Assembly: GCF_023028345.1 (NCBI RefSeq)
Contig: NZ_CP095487.1
Coordinates: 2,914,001-2,978,000 of the forward strand
Source: Halorientalis marina
Lineage (GTDB): Archaea > Halobacteriota > Halobacteria > Halobacteriales > Haloarculaceae
DNA: 64,000 bases
Direction of reading: 5' to 3'
Position numbers and translations under genes: made by a program. The notes beneath the pieces were generated by a model. The model made no database searches. It was not told where the DNA came from and was given only the letters and a program-made list of their open reading frames with translations. Shown here one piece after another: positions 50,440-58,644 of this stretch (position 1 is the first letter of the stretch; each line of letters begins with the position of its first letter).

Positions 50440-50784
50440 CTACAACCACTCAGTACCGCCGAACTGAGGCCCTGTGAATGCCGACTCGGGATACGCCTCG
50501 GTCATCTCGTGGACGATATCCGAGACCTGTGTCGCAGAGAGTGATTCGTCAGCGAAAAAGATCACACAGTGGTAGTCTGCCGGTTCGTGCTCGGTGAGGA
50601 AGTCGTCATCGTAGGTGAGGACAACGCTCTCTGTCTCTTTCGAGTAGGTTGCGATCTCGGTATCAGTGGCGCCGAGACCGAGTCCAGAGATATCCTCGAC
50701 TGACTCGACGGTGTGGCCGTATGCTTCCAGCCGGTGGCCCACCTGTGGCTCCATGTTTTCATCGAGCAGGAACGATACTGCCAT
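50440..50784 (-). CDS. DUF5615 PIN-like protein (putative toxin)
   Basis: 114 residues, VSFLLDENMEPQVGHRLEAYG (first acid pair D8/E9), GLGATDTEIATYSKETESVVLTYDDDFLT (second acid cluster) and CVIFFADESLSATQVSDIV. This is the DUF5615 fold, a PIN-like RNase family found with DUF433 partners and regarded as toxins. Starts 2 bp after the DUF433 gene ends, same operon. The module is placed between the two copies of the aglM start. Confidence 0.88.
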   Translation of the reverse strand: MAVSFLLDENMEPQVGHRLEAYGHTVESVEDISGLGLGATDTEIATYSKETESVVLTYDDDFLTEHEPADYHCVIFFADESLSATQVSDIVHEMTEAYPESAFTGPQFGGTEWL

Positions 50785-50786
50785 CT

Positions 50787-51083
50787 TTACGAGTCAGAGT
50801 CGGGTGGCGTGAGTGTCGCCTCCTCACGGGCGAGTGCAGCCGCCTGCTCGCGCTGCTGTTGAACCGCCGCCATCTCCTCGGGATGGTCGTGGTAGTACGC
50901 GAGCGCGTGATAGACTTCTGATAGCGACAGGTCGTGCCGGTCTGCAACGGTTTCGGGCCGGAGGCCGCGCTCTTCTACACGGGCGTGAATGTGGCTGACT
51001 GTGATCCGTCGCCCTCGGATATGCGGCTCGTCGTGAATCTCCGACTCGTCACCGGACACGATCGTGTCGATCTGCTGTGCCAT
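50787..51083 (-). CDS. DUF433 family protein (putative antitoxin)
   Basis: 98 residues from ATG 51083 (MAQQIDTIVSGDESEIHDEP). Contains the DUF433 core: HIRGRRITVSHIHARVEERGLRPETVADRHDLSLSEVYHALAYYHDHPEEM, a helix-turn-helix-like domain whose I-x-G-x-R-I-x-V opening is diagnostic. Expected to neutralise the DUF5615 protein and to repress their common promoter. A Gln/Ala/Glu-rich tail follows. The frame is open 18 codons further upstream but without support. Confidence 0.88.
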   Translation of the reverse strand: MAQQIDTIVSGDESEIHDEPHIRGRRITVSHIHARVEERGLRPETVADRHDLSLSEVYHALAYYHDHPEEMAAVQQQREQAAALAREEATLTPPDSDS

Positions 51084-51186
51084 CTCCTTGATGGAGGTAC
51101 TCGACCTGACTACTTCAGCGTTTTCCGGGCCTGGCACTCTGGTCAGTTACGAGATGCAGGTGCGGGACTTCGTCGAACCGAACCCT

Positions 51187-51328
51187 CAAGACCCGCGACG
51201 CGGAACGGACCCCCATGCACGTCAGCGTCGTCGGGAGCGGCTACGTCGGGACCACCGTGGCCGCCTGTTTCGCCGACCTCGGCCACGAGGTGACGACGGT
51301 CGACATCGACGAGGACATCGTCGCCGCG
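51187..51328 (+). repeat. Right copy of the 142-bp direct repeat (intact aglM start)
   Basis: Partner of 50270-50411; belongs to the intact gene. Confidence 0.85.
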
Positions 51329-52504
51329 ATCAACGACGGGGAGGCCCCGATCCACGAGCCCGGCCTCGATCCGCTGGTCTCGGTCTACGGCGGCGACCGC
51401 CTGCGGGCGACCACCGACTACGACGCCATCCGCGAGACCGACCTCACCATCCTCGCGCTCCCGACGCCCGCGAACGACGACGGGAGCATCGACCTCGGTC
51501 CGATGCAAGCCGGCGCACAGTCGGTCGGTGACGCGCTGGCCGACAAGGACGGCTACCACCTCGTCGTCGTCAAGAGCACGGTCGTCCCAGGTACGACCGA
51601 AGACACGCTCGCGCCAATCATCGAAGACGCCTCGGGCAAGACCGCCGGCGAGGACCTCGGCGTCGCCGTCAACCCCGAGTTCCAGCGCGAGGGCTCGGCC
51701 GTCGACGACTTCATGGAACCGGACAAGATCGTCCTGGGAACCGACGGCGACGACCGCGCGCTGGACCTCCTCGCGCAACTCTACGAGCCACTCGTCGCCC
51801 AGTGGGACACGCCGGTCGTCGAGACGGGCCACCGCGAGGCCGAGATGATCAAGTACGCCAACAACGCCTTCCTCGCTGCGAAGGTCAGCCTCATCAACGA
51901 CCTCGGGAACGTCTGCAAGGAGTACGGCGTCGACGCCTACGAGGTCGCGGATGCCATCGGCAAGGACGACCGCATCGGCGGGAAATTCCTCCGCAGTGGG
52001 GTCGGCTGGGGCGGTAGCTGCTTCCCGAAGGACCTCGCGGCGATCATCCAGCACGCACGCGCGGCCGACTACGAACCCCGGATGCTGCAGGCGGCCGTCG
52101 ACGTGAACGACGCCCAGCCCGAGCGACTCCTCTCCCTGCTCGACGAGCACGTCGCCGCCGACGGAAAGCGCATCGCCGTCCTCGGGCTCGCGTTCAAATC
52201 CGGGACGGACGACACGCGCAACTCGCGGGCCATCCCGGTCATCGAGGGCTTGCAGGAGCGCGGTGCCGACGTGGTCGCCTACGACCCCGTGGCGACCCTG
52301 CGCGAGCGGTTCCCCGACATCGAGGAGGCCGACTCGGCGGCCGCGGCCCTCGATGGCGCCAGCGGTGCCGTCGTCGTTACCGACTGGGACGAGTTCGCGA
52401 CGCTGGACGCGGAGTTCGACGCGATGGCCGAGCCCGTCGTCGTCGATGGTCGACGAATCGTCCGACGGCGAGAGGGGATCACGTACGAAGGGCTGACGTG
52501 GTGA
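51215..52504 (+). CDS. aglM: UDP-glucose 6-dehydrogenase (AglM-like)
   Basis: Oxidises UDP-glucose to UDP-glucuronate with two NAD. 429 residues: [21 protein letters not shown] (NAD site), [65 protein letters not shown] (Lys/Asn), catalytic cysteine in [14 protein letters not shown], and C-domain [22 protein letters not shown]. All catalytic residues present. Works with the AglF-like and UXS-like enzymes encoded just upstream on the other strand; the operon was probably contiguous before the toxin-antitoxin insertion. Confidence 0.95.
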   Translation: MHVSVVGSGYVGTTVAACFADLGHEVTTVDIDEDIVAAINDGEAPIHEPGLDPLVSVYGGDRLRATTDYDAIRETDLTILALPTPANDDGSIDLGPMQAGAQSVGDALADKDGYHLVVVKSTVVPGTTEDTLAPIIEDASGKTAGEDLGVAVNPEFQREGSAVDDFMEPDKIVLGTDGDDRALDLLAQLYEPLVAQWDTPVVETGHREAEMIKYANNAFLAAKVSLINDLGNVCKEYGVDAYEVADAIGKDDRIGGKFLRSGVGWGGSCFPKDLAAIIQHARAADYEPRMLQAAVDVNDAQPERLLSLLDEHVAADGKRIAVLGLAFKSGTDDTRNSRAIPVIEGLQERGADVVAYDPVATLRERFPDIEEADSAAAALDGASGAVVVTDWDEFATLDAEFDAMAEPVVVDGRRIVRRREGITYEGLTW

Positions 52505-52676
52505 CTGCCGTCACGCGTTTGTAGTGCTGAACGGAATACATACGAGCCTGAAACGTTTGCGTGTCGACTAGAACTGATCTATACTCTTTTTCCATGTTTT
52601 CGCGAATGAAACAACTGTTCAGTAGACACGAACAGTGAACGGTTGTTACCGCCACAACCACGCAATCCACTCGGAG

Positions 52677-52994
52677 TCACGTCCACTCGTGCTGGTTCCA
52701 GCCCTCGTAGTGTTTCAGCCGACTCTTGATCTCGAATGGTTCCCACTCGCACTCGTGGTAGAGAAAATCAGCGAGTGCCCCGAACTCGCTACTATTCAGT
52801 TCGATTCCCCGCTTGCCGCGGTTAGTGATATAGGGGGCAGACCGCAACTCGTCGAAGACCTCGCTCGCGGTGTCGTAGTCGCTCGTCTCGATGGCGGCAA
52901 TGGACAGGAGGTTCGCTTCGACAATCGGAGATCCCCACCGGTGCTCGGCTACCATCGCTGCGAGGAGGGCGCATGTCACCGACGGCTTCCGCAT
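52677..52994 (-). CDS. Hypothetical haloarchaeal protein
   Basis: 105 residues beginning MRKPSVTCALLAAMVAEHRW. A helical first half (SPIVEANLLSIAAIETSDYDTASEVFDELRSAPYITNRGKRGIEL) ends in a wing-like strand, and the second half SSEFGALADFLYHECEWEPFEIKSRLKHYEGW is helical. It may be a small winged-helix or toxin-type protein; I recognise no family. Divergent from the HTH gene at 53089, with an A/T-rich promoter region (53010-53035) between them. Confidence 0.6.
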   Translation of the reverse strand: MRKPSVTCALLAAMVAEHRWGSPIVEANLLSIAAIETSDYDTASEVFDELRSAPYITNRGKRGIELNSSEFGALADFLYHECEWEPFEIKSRLKHYEGWNQHEWT

Positions 52995-53088
52995 AGTCCC
53001 GTATTTTCACCCCTCTCTAATAAGTGTGTGTTAACGCCCGTTTACACCAGGACAAACAGTTATGTACGCCGGCCCGCATATCGTACAT

Positions 53089-53433
53089 ATGAGCGAGTCG
53101 TCGCGGACGCACCCGGCCGAGGACACGGACACCAAGGAGGCTCGCCTTGAGAACCCCTCCGGCGTCCTGCATCTCTTTCAACACGAGAGCGTTCCCATCC
53201 TCATCGATGCCATCCTCACCCTTCCACCGGGTCGGGAATTCAACAAGACGGAACTCGCCGAACACGCTGGCGTCACCCGGCAAACGGTAAGCAACTACAT
53301 CGACCTTCTGCTGGAGACTGATGTGGTTGAGGAGGTTCCGAACACCTCCCCTCGCCGGTACCGTGTCGCCAAGAGCGACGTCGTCAAGGAACTCTTCGAG
53401 TTGAACAGCGCGCTGAACGCCGCCGGCGAGTAG
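53089..53433 (+). CDS. Winged-helix transcriptional regulator (MarR/ArsR-like)
   Basis: 114 residues from ATG 53089 (MSESSRTHPAED). After an acidic leader, residues about 25-105 form a winged helix: ILIDAILTLPPGREFNKTELAEHAGVTRQTVSNYIDLLLETDVVEEVPNTSPRRYRVAKSDVV, with a clear recognition helix. Likely regulator of itself and the divergent hypothetical gene. The region between 52994 and 53089 contains TAATAAGTGTG as possible TATA. Confidence 0.75.
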   Translation: MSESSRTHPAEDTDTKEARLENPSGVLHLFQHESVPILIDAILTLPPGREFNKTELAEHAGVTRQTVSNYIDLLLETDVVEEVPNTSPRRYRVAKSDVVKELFELNSALNAAGE

Positions 53434-53479
53434 TGGGCTGCACGTAACCGTTATCACTACACAAATTCAACACAGAAGT

Positions 53480-53758
53480 ATGGCAGAATCTGAATCTCCA
53501 GAAAAGACGACAGTCAATATCCGGATGACGGAGACATTCCTCGCCGATGTCGACGGGACCTGGAAGGAGGAGGGATACAACAGTCGGAGCGAGTTCATTC
53601 GTGACGTGCTTCGAGACGCGATCAAACATCCCGATTTCAACCGAGCAGATTTGAAGGCGATGCTCACGAGTGAAGTCGATATTCAGGAGGGGAGTACACG
53701 AGCAAGCGATGAGGTGAAGGCGGATCACGGACTGGCCGGGAACAGCGACGATGAGTGA
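53480..53758 (+). CDS. Ribbon-helix-helix protein (CopG/ParD-like antitoxin)
   Basis: 92 residues. KTTVNIRMTETFLADVDGTWKEEGYNSRSEFIRDVLRDAIKH is a canonical ribbon-helix-helix: the strand contacts DNA, the two helices dimerise. The rest is an acidic tail that would bind the toxin. Overlaps the following RelE/ParE-like gene by 8 bp, the classic antitoxin-toxin order. Confidence 0.88.
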   Translation: MAESESPEKTTVNIRMTETFLADVDGTWKEEGYNSRSEFIRDVLRDAIKHPDFNRADLKAMLTSEVDIQEGSTRASDEVKADHGLAGNSDDE

Positions 53759-54155
53759 GAAGTGGGACTGGGAACTCACCGACACAGCCGATCGGCAGTT
53801 CGACGACCTCGATGAATATGCACAGGTGCGAATCAGTTCCAAACTGGACGAGGTCGTCACGGATCAGTGGCGCGACCCGATGGATTATCCCGAACCACTC
53901 GAAGGTGCGCCACACCAGAAGCTCCAAATCGGGCCGTTTCGTCTCGGGTGTCGTGCTGCTCGGAGTGAGCAGGTCCTCTACGTGCTTACGATCACCAAGC
54001 GCGGTGGCGACGCCTACCGGGGAGACGACTGGACTCAGATCCACTCCCGCCCTGTTCGGTCCCCGATTCCGACAACGAGTGTCGGAACACTCGTCCCTCA
54101 CGAGAAGGGCGGGATTCTCTCGCTGTCAGAAGATAGATTCCAATTTCACCGATGA
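53751..54155 (+). CDS. RelE/ParE-type toxin with C-terminal extension from a probable stop-codon loss
   Basis: 134 residues. WDWELTDTADRQFDDLDEYAQVRISSKLDEVVT, then PLEGAPHQKLQIGPFRLGCRA and VLYVLTITKRGGDAYRGDD form a complete RelE/ParE fold of about 90 residues, where relatives usually end. Here the codon after GDD is TGG, not TGA, and about 44 more residues of unrelated composition follow (TQIHSRPVRSPIPTTSVG...). Probably a stop-loss; whether the tail affects activity is open. Toxin of the RHH antitoxin gene upstream. Confidence 0.82.
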   Translation: MSEKWDWELTDTADRQFDDLDEYAQVRISSKLDEVVTDQWRDPMDYPEPLEGAPHQKLQIGPFRLGCRAARSEQVLYVLTITKRGGDAYRGDDWTQIHSRPVRSPIPTTSVGTLVPHEKGGILSLSEDRFQFHR

Positions 54156-54347
54156 ATCTATAACTATATCGGTGAGGATGGAATCAGAAACCTTCTTGCG
54201 CTCGGAACGGACCGCCGAAAGAGGAGGTCAATGTGAACCGCCTGAGGTCAAGTGGTTCGAGGCGCGAAGCGTCCCGTCATCACGGAAGCCGCCATTTTCC
54301 GTGCGATCCCGAGTCACTCGGACTGCTGCGCCTGTCGACGATATCCG
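54156..54347 (+). other. Intergenic stretch
   Basis: About 190 bp between the toxin and the convergent winged-helix remnant. No gene or motif seen. Confidence 0.35.
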
Positions 54348-54821
54348 TTAATCCACTTCTTCGTCGAGCCGGAACGTCGCACGAGCCGGCTCTGGCAGAG
54401 GCGGTCGCGGAGCAGTCTCGTGCCGTTCGATCTTCTCGTGCTTCCGCGTTTTTTCGTGCACCGCTCGTGCCATTGGGACTCCTTTGAGGTAATTGAAATC
54501 CCCGAGGATGTCGGCACCATACTCGGTAAACCCGTAAAATTTCCACGGTAATCCGCGCTATTGCTTGTTTGACGGATAGTCGTAGATCGCAAGGATCTCC
54601 GCTTCAACGAGAACCTCCAGTTGCTCGTCGACCGTCTTTTTCGATTTACTCGGAATGAAGTGGTTGATCTCATCCGCCGACGCGAGAATTTCAGGATGGC
54701 CCAGGAGTGCTTGAATGATGCTGTGACGGGTTTCCTGCGACAGCAGCTCCATCAACTCCCGCTGCCGTTCTAGCGGGTTGTCCTCCCTGTCAGAGTTGGA
54801 GTGCCCAGAGAGATCGGCCAT
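54348..54821 (-). pseudogene. Winged-helix regulator interrupted by an in-frame TAG
   Basis: From ATG 54821 the frame reads RQRELMELLSQETRHSIIQALL, HPEILASADEINHFIPSKSKKTVDEQLEVLVEAEILAIYDYPSNKQ, then TAG at 54558-54560. Without any shift, the same frame goes on RGLPWKFYGFTEYGADILGD, FNYLKGVPMARAVHEKTRKHEKIERHE to TAA at 54348. The whole 157-residue product is a typical haloarchaeal ArsR-like winged helix, so only one nonsense codon separates it from an intact gene. The truncated 87-residue form still has the HTH but lacks the wing and dimer helix. Confidence 0.8.
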
Positions 54822-54895
54822 CGTATCTGGACGTACAGCGGCAACTCGAATAAACCCGTTGTAGTTTCAACTTTCGCTACACGTACCCGGACCGT

Positions 54896-57295
54896 TCAAC
54901 TCCCACTTGACGACACCGCGACAGTCCCTCCCTCTCGGACCGGACTCTCGTTGATACGGATGGTCGCGCCGTCGTATTGACCACCCTCCACAGTGTACGT
55001 GCCCGGATACGCGACGGTCACACGCGCTTGTCCGTCCGCGTCAGTGACCGCGCGCCGGTAGGTGAACTCGGCGTTCGGGACCGACACGTCCGTTTCGACG
55101 GTCACCGAGCCGTTCGTCGCCGACGGCCAGGTCAGCGTCGCACCGGGCACCGGGCGGAAGACCTTCCGGTCACCGCCATCCGTGGCATAGATTGTTCGGA
55201 AGTGACCGACGCCGGGGATGCTGTTAGTCCGGCTTCCGAAGTTTCCGTGCAGGCGACTGTAGAGCGTCTCGGAGCCGAAATCGGCGCCATCCTCCGTGAC
55301 GACGTAGCCGGCCCGGCCGCGTAGAGTCCCGTACCACTCCGTCCCGTCGGTCGCGTTCGCAAACGATGCGTAGTTCGACCGTGCGTAGCCGTAACTCTGT
55401 GACTCGCCGCTGACGAAGTAATTGTAGACGCGATTCCGGCTCCAGGGGCTGAACACGTAGTTGTCGGGGTAGGACTCGTTCGCGGCGGCCGCGTGGTCGT
55501 CGATCCAGGCCGCCGTCTCGTAGGTCGAATCGGCGACGGTGATCTGGCTCATCTTCACCGGGACCTGCACGACCCCGAGGCCGCCGACGAGCAAAAAGAG
55601 CGCGAACAGCGCGCCCAGCGCTCGCGGCGTCGGCACCTCGAACGTCCGGCGCTGGGGCCGGTCCGCCCGACCAGTACGACCCCCGCCGTCGGTCGCGGTC
55701 GCCCCCTCGTCGAACGGTAGCGGCGGGCGCGTGAGATCGACCCGTTCGGCGAGGTGAACGAACCCGATGCCCGCGAAGATCGCAGTCAGCGGCGCGAGTT
55801 GGCCGACGAACCGGACCTGTACGCTCGCGAGCGCGAGGAGCCACCACCCGTAGACGACAAGCACCGCCCACCGCGTCTGCCGGCGATAGGTGCGGACGGT
55901 CGCCCAGACGAGGTAGGGCAGTGCCAGCACGAGGACGAACCCGAACAGCAGGAGCCAGCCGAAGGTATCACCGCTGAACAGCGACTGCGTCTCGGCGATG
56001 TTGCGCTCCGCGAGCAGGCGGGTGAGTTGGCGCTCCAACCGGGCGACGTAGTCCGGTCGTACCGACTGCACCACGACGAACCCGACCGGCAACCCCAGCA
56101 GTTCGACGCCGGCGAGGACGGGCGTCGGGAGGTCGAGTCGATGGACGAGTTCCGCAACAGCGAGAACGGCCACGCTCCCGAGCAGGAGCAAGAGTGGCGC
56201 GGACGCGACGAGTTCGGTGTGCCAGCCGAGGTCCGTATGCGCGACCCAGGCCACGGCCGCACCGACGACTAGCCCGACGAGCAGCGGCGCGTTGGTGGCG
56301 AGCGGCGACCGCTCGGCCTCGATGTCGAGCAACGCCCGAACGGCCACGTACAGTCCGACGGGAACCAGCAGCAGCGGGCCGGCCTCCCAGGCCAGCGTCT
56401 GGCCGGCCACGCCGACGGCGACGCCCGCGGCGGCGAGCCACGCCTTCCCGTCCCGGAGCGGGCCCGCGCGCAGCGAGTAGACGGCCAGCGCGTACACCGT
56501 CAGCGCGAGCCAGACGTAGTCGAAGGCGTGGTGGTCGGCGAAGCCGAGGCTCGTCCGCATGGCGTGGCCTGGCGTGACCGCGAGCAGGACGACGGCCGCG
56601 AGGCCGATTCGCCGGTCGGCGGTGACGGCGACAGCCGTCAGGTAGGTCAGGACAGCGACGACGACGGCCGCCACCACGGGGTACCACGCCATCACCCAGC
56701 CGGCGGTGTCGGCCGTGCCGCCGAACAGGGCTGTGACCCACCACAGCACCGCGACGAGCAGCGGTTCACCCTTCTGGATGCCACCGGGCATCTCGACCTC
56801 GCTCAGGTCGAAGGCGCCGGTCCCGGCTTCGAGCATCCGCTCGACCCAGTAGCGGTAGTAGTAGGGGTCGTTCCCGGAGAGGACGACCGCCCCGTCGCGG
56901 AAGATCGTCCCGAAGAGGTACGCCCGGAACAGGACGACGACGAGAAGCGCGCCCGCGGCCGCGCCGATGACACGTCTGTCGACGCTCGGGAAGCCGGGGA
57001 AGTCCACGTCGAAGCCCCCGTCCTCGTCGCGGGAAGCCACAGTGGCGTCCGCGCCGGCCGCGGCCGCGCCACCGTCGAGTGCGGCCCGCGCGGCCTCGGG
57101 GTCGGCCACGCGGTAGCCGTCGTCGCCCTCCTCGACGACGCCGGCGGCGACGAGTTCGCCGAAGGCTCCCGAGTCGATAGAGAGGTCGTCGAAGGTGAAC
57201 GGGCCGTCGGCGGCGGCGGCGAGCGCGTCCTCGACGGCGGGTTCGAGTTCGGGTCGCTCCGACAGCAACTCGGAGACGCCCTGCCCCTCGCTCAT
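54896..57295 (-). CDS. aglB: STT3/AglB-family oligosaccharyltransferase-like protein with N-terminal winged-helix-like domain
   Basis: Moves lipid-linked glycan to Asn of surface proteins at the outer face. From ATG 57295, 799 residues: an acidic cytosolic domain (1-105, winged-helix-like: FTFDDLSIDSGAFGELVAAGVVEEGDDGYRVAD), about 13 helices (108-560) with the first outside loop SGNDPYYYRYWVERML (Asp143, metal) and GFADHH (251-256, second metal motif), and an outside C-terminal domain. Where AglB/PglB has WWDYG this protein reads SPWSRNRVYNYF (from residue 616), so it belongs to a divergent subgroup or a paralog. Carboxy-terminal beta domain about 700-799. Alone in its transcription unit beside the MazEF-like pair. 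Confidence 0.82.
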   Translation of the reverse strand: MSEGQGVSELLSERPELEPAVEDALAAAADGPFTFDDLSIDSGAFGELVAAGVVEEGDDGYRVADPEAARAALDGGAAAAGADATVASRDEDGGFDVDFPGFPSVDRRVIGAAAGALLVVVLFRAYLFGTIFRDGAVVLSGNDPYYYRYWVERMLEAGTGAFDLSEVEMPGGIQKGEPLLVAVLWWVTALFGGTADTAGWVMAWYPVVAAVVVAVLTYLTAVAVTADRRIGLAAVVLLAVTPGHAMRTSLGFADHHAFDYVWLALTVYALAVYSLRAGPLRDGKAWLAAAGVAVGVAGQTLAWEAGPLLLVPVGLYVAVRALLDIEAERSPLATNAPLLVGLVVGAAVAWVAHTDLGWHTELVASAPLLLLLGSVAVLAVAELVHRLDLPTPVLAGVELLGLPVGFVVVQSVRPDYVARLERQLTRLLAERNIAETQSLFSGDTFGWLLLFGFVLVLALPYLVWATVRTYRRQTRWAVLVVYGWWLLALASVQVRFVGQLAPLTAIFAGIGFVHLAERVDLTRPPLPFDEGATATDGGGRTGRADRPQRRTFEVPTPRALGALFALFLLVGGLGVVQVPVKMSQITVADSTYETAAWIDDHAAAANESYPDNYVFSPWSRNRVYNYFVSGESQSYGYARSNYASFANATDGTEWYGTLRGRAGYVVTEDGADFGSETLYSRLHGNFGSRTNSIPGVGHFRTIYATDGGDRKVFRPVPGATLTWPSATNGSVTVETDVSVPNAEFTYRRAVTDADGQARVTVAYPGTYTVEGGQYDGATIRINESPVREGGTVAVSSSGS

Positions 57296-57353
57296 GTGTC
57301 GGTCGTTGCCCGAACGCAGAATAAACCCATCGACAGCACGTGGCATCCCGGAC

Positions 57354-57707
57354 TCAGTTCAGACCGAGACTCAGCTTCAGCGCGTCGTCGATTTCGGACA
57401 TCGTCGCCGTATCGAGGCGCCCGACCACCGAGTGAGTCCGCTGCTCGATGGAGACGACACGGATCTGGTCGAGTCGAACCGACGAGTCCTTGTCGAACGG
57501 TGAGTCGGCCGCTTCGACCAGCACCTCGAACGGATAGCCGCGGTGCGTTCCCGTTGCGGGCGCGACGATGGTCGTACTCGCGTTCTCGTTTCCCACGTCG
57601 TTTTGTACGACCACGGCCGGCCGCGTCGTCTCCATCTCGTGGCCCTCGGCCGGGTCGAGCCGAACGACCACGACATCCCCCCGCCGAATCTCCGGTCGGT
57701 CACTCAT
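57354..57707 (-). CDS. MazF/PemK-family toxin (endoribonuclease)
   Basis: 117 residues: PEIRRGDVVVVRLDPAEGHEMETTRPAVVVQND, then TTIVAPATGTHRGYPFEVLV and DQIRVVSIEQRTHSVVGRLDTATMSEIDDALKLSLGL, a complete MazF fold (R-x-G-D-V and R-P-x-V-V-x-x-N signatures). Cleaves mRNA when released from antitoxin. Overlaps the antitoxin stop by 4 bp (ATGA). Confidence 0.92.
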   Translation of the reverse strand: MSDRPEIRRGDVVVVRLDPAEGHEMETTRPAVVVQNDVGNENASTTIVAPATGTHRGYPFEVLVEAADSPFDKDSSVRLDQIRVVSIEQRTHSVVGRLDTATMSEIDDALKLSLGLN

Positions 57708-57940
57708 TCATCGAGGTCGTCCCAGGCCTCGTCCGAACTGCCGTCCCATTCGTCGGCGAGATCGCTGGCGCTCTCCGACGCCTCACGATACGCGGCGGCC
57801 AGTTCGTCCTCGTCGGGCCCGTCCGATTCGACCTCCACGAGGGCGACCGTGACGCGTTTGTTCGCGTACTCGGTCCCGAGATAGATGCGGCCCCTGTCGT
57901 CGGTCTCGTTCGTCTGCAGGTCGTCGGCGTCCACTTTCAT
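57704..57940 (-). CDS. MazE-like antitoxin
   Basis: 78 residues from ATG 57940 (MKVDADDLQTNETDDRGRIYLG). The first 40 residues alternate strands in the swapped-hairpin AbrB/MazE pattern (DDRGRIYLGTEYANKRVTVALVEV) and the rest is an acidic, Glu/Ala/Asp-rich helix that would wrap the toxin. Small size, ATGA overlap and order upstream of mazF support the assignment although sequence motifs of antitoxins are weak. Confidence 0.8.
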   Translation of the reverse strand: MKVDADDLQTNETDDRGRIYLGTEYANKRVTVALVEVESDGPDEDELAAAYREASESASDLADEWDGSSDEAWDDLDE

Positions 57941-58146
57941 GCTGGCGCCCACCGTTACCCACCGGTATAAAAACATCACCCACGGCAACCCCCTCGACTT
58001 TCGCTCCTCGACCGCCCGAATCCACGACGTGTCGACTGAACGCGCGTCTCCCGCCGACCCCGTCGCTTCGAAGCGGTCGTGACGGTACATATATCCCAGT
58101 GGCACGAGAGGCCTAGAGACGTCCGCGACCAAATCGAGGGCCCGTC

Positions 58147-58641
58147 ATGTCGAGTCACTACATCACGTCGGCGGACCATCTGCCCGAGGAGTCCGGGACC
58201 GAGACCACGCTCCAGATCACGGACGCCCGGACGAAACGCATCTTCGAGGCGCGCGTCCGGATCGCACAGGAGCCGGACGAACTCACCGACCCGGAGCCGC
58301 TGACGGTCGTCGCCGGGCCCCACGAGAGCGTCAGCGAGACCAGATACGTCGAGCTACTCGACGAGACCGACGCGACGGGGCTCGACAGGGACCTGTTGAC
58401 CCGACTGGCGACCGAACAGGAGGGGGCCTCGAACGTCCTCAACACCAGGTCCGACGACCTGCGTGTCCTCCTGCGGTATCTCGTCGAGACCGGCGAGTAC
58501 GACTCGACCGCCGACGCCCTCCGCGAGATCGCGTTCGACCACCTCGCTGCGGAGCGGCCGGCCCTGCTCGACGCTTACACGGAGGTCCGGCGCGAACTCG
58601 ACGACGACCCGCTCCGGCGTGCACGCGAGAACGAGGAGTGA
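58147..58641 (+). CDS. Hypothetical haloarchaeal protein
   Basis: 164 residues. The first half is beta-rich (TTLQITDARTKRIFEARVRIAQEPDELTDPEPLTVVAGPHES), the second helical (LLTRLATEQEGASNVLN, LRVLLRYLVETGEYDSTADALREIAFDHLAAERPALLDAYTEVRREL). The 'GEYDSTADALREIAFD' phrase recalls ribbon-helix-helix-like or antitoxin C-termini. Ends 3 bp before the UbiD gene, so probably co-transcribed with it; no function known. Confidence 0.6.
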   Translation: MSSHYITSADHLPEESGTETTLQITDARTKRIFEARVRIAQEPDELTDPEPLTVVAGPHESVSETRYVELLDETDATGLDRDLLTRLATEQEGASNVLNTRSDDLRVLLRYLVETGEYDSTADALREIAFDHLAAERPALLDAYTEVRRELDDDPLRRARENEE

Positions 58642-58644
58642 CAC

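Noticed and set aside
54558..54560. TAG read as pyrrolysine or other recoding
   Set aside because: No pyrrolysine machinery or CUA tRNA is visible, the gene is a transcription regulator not a methylamine methyltransferase, and nonsense mutation is simpler.
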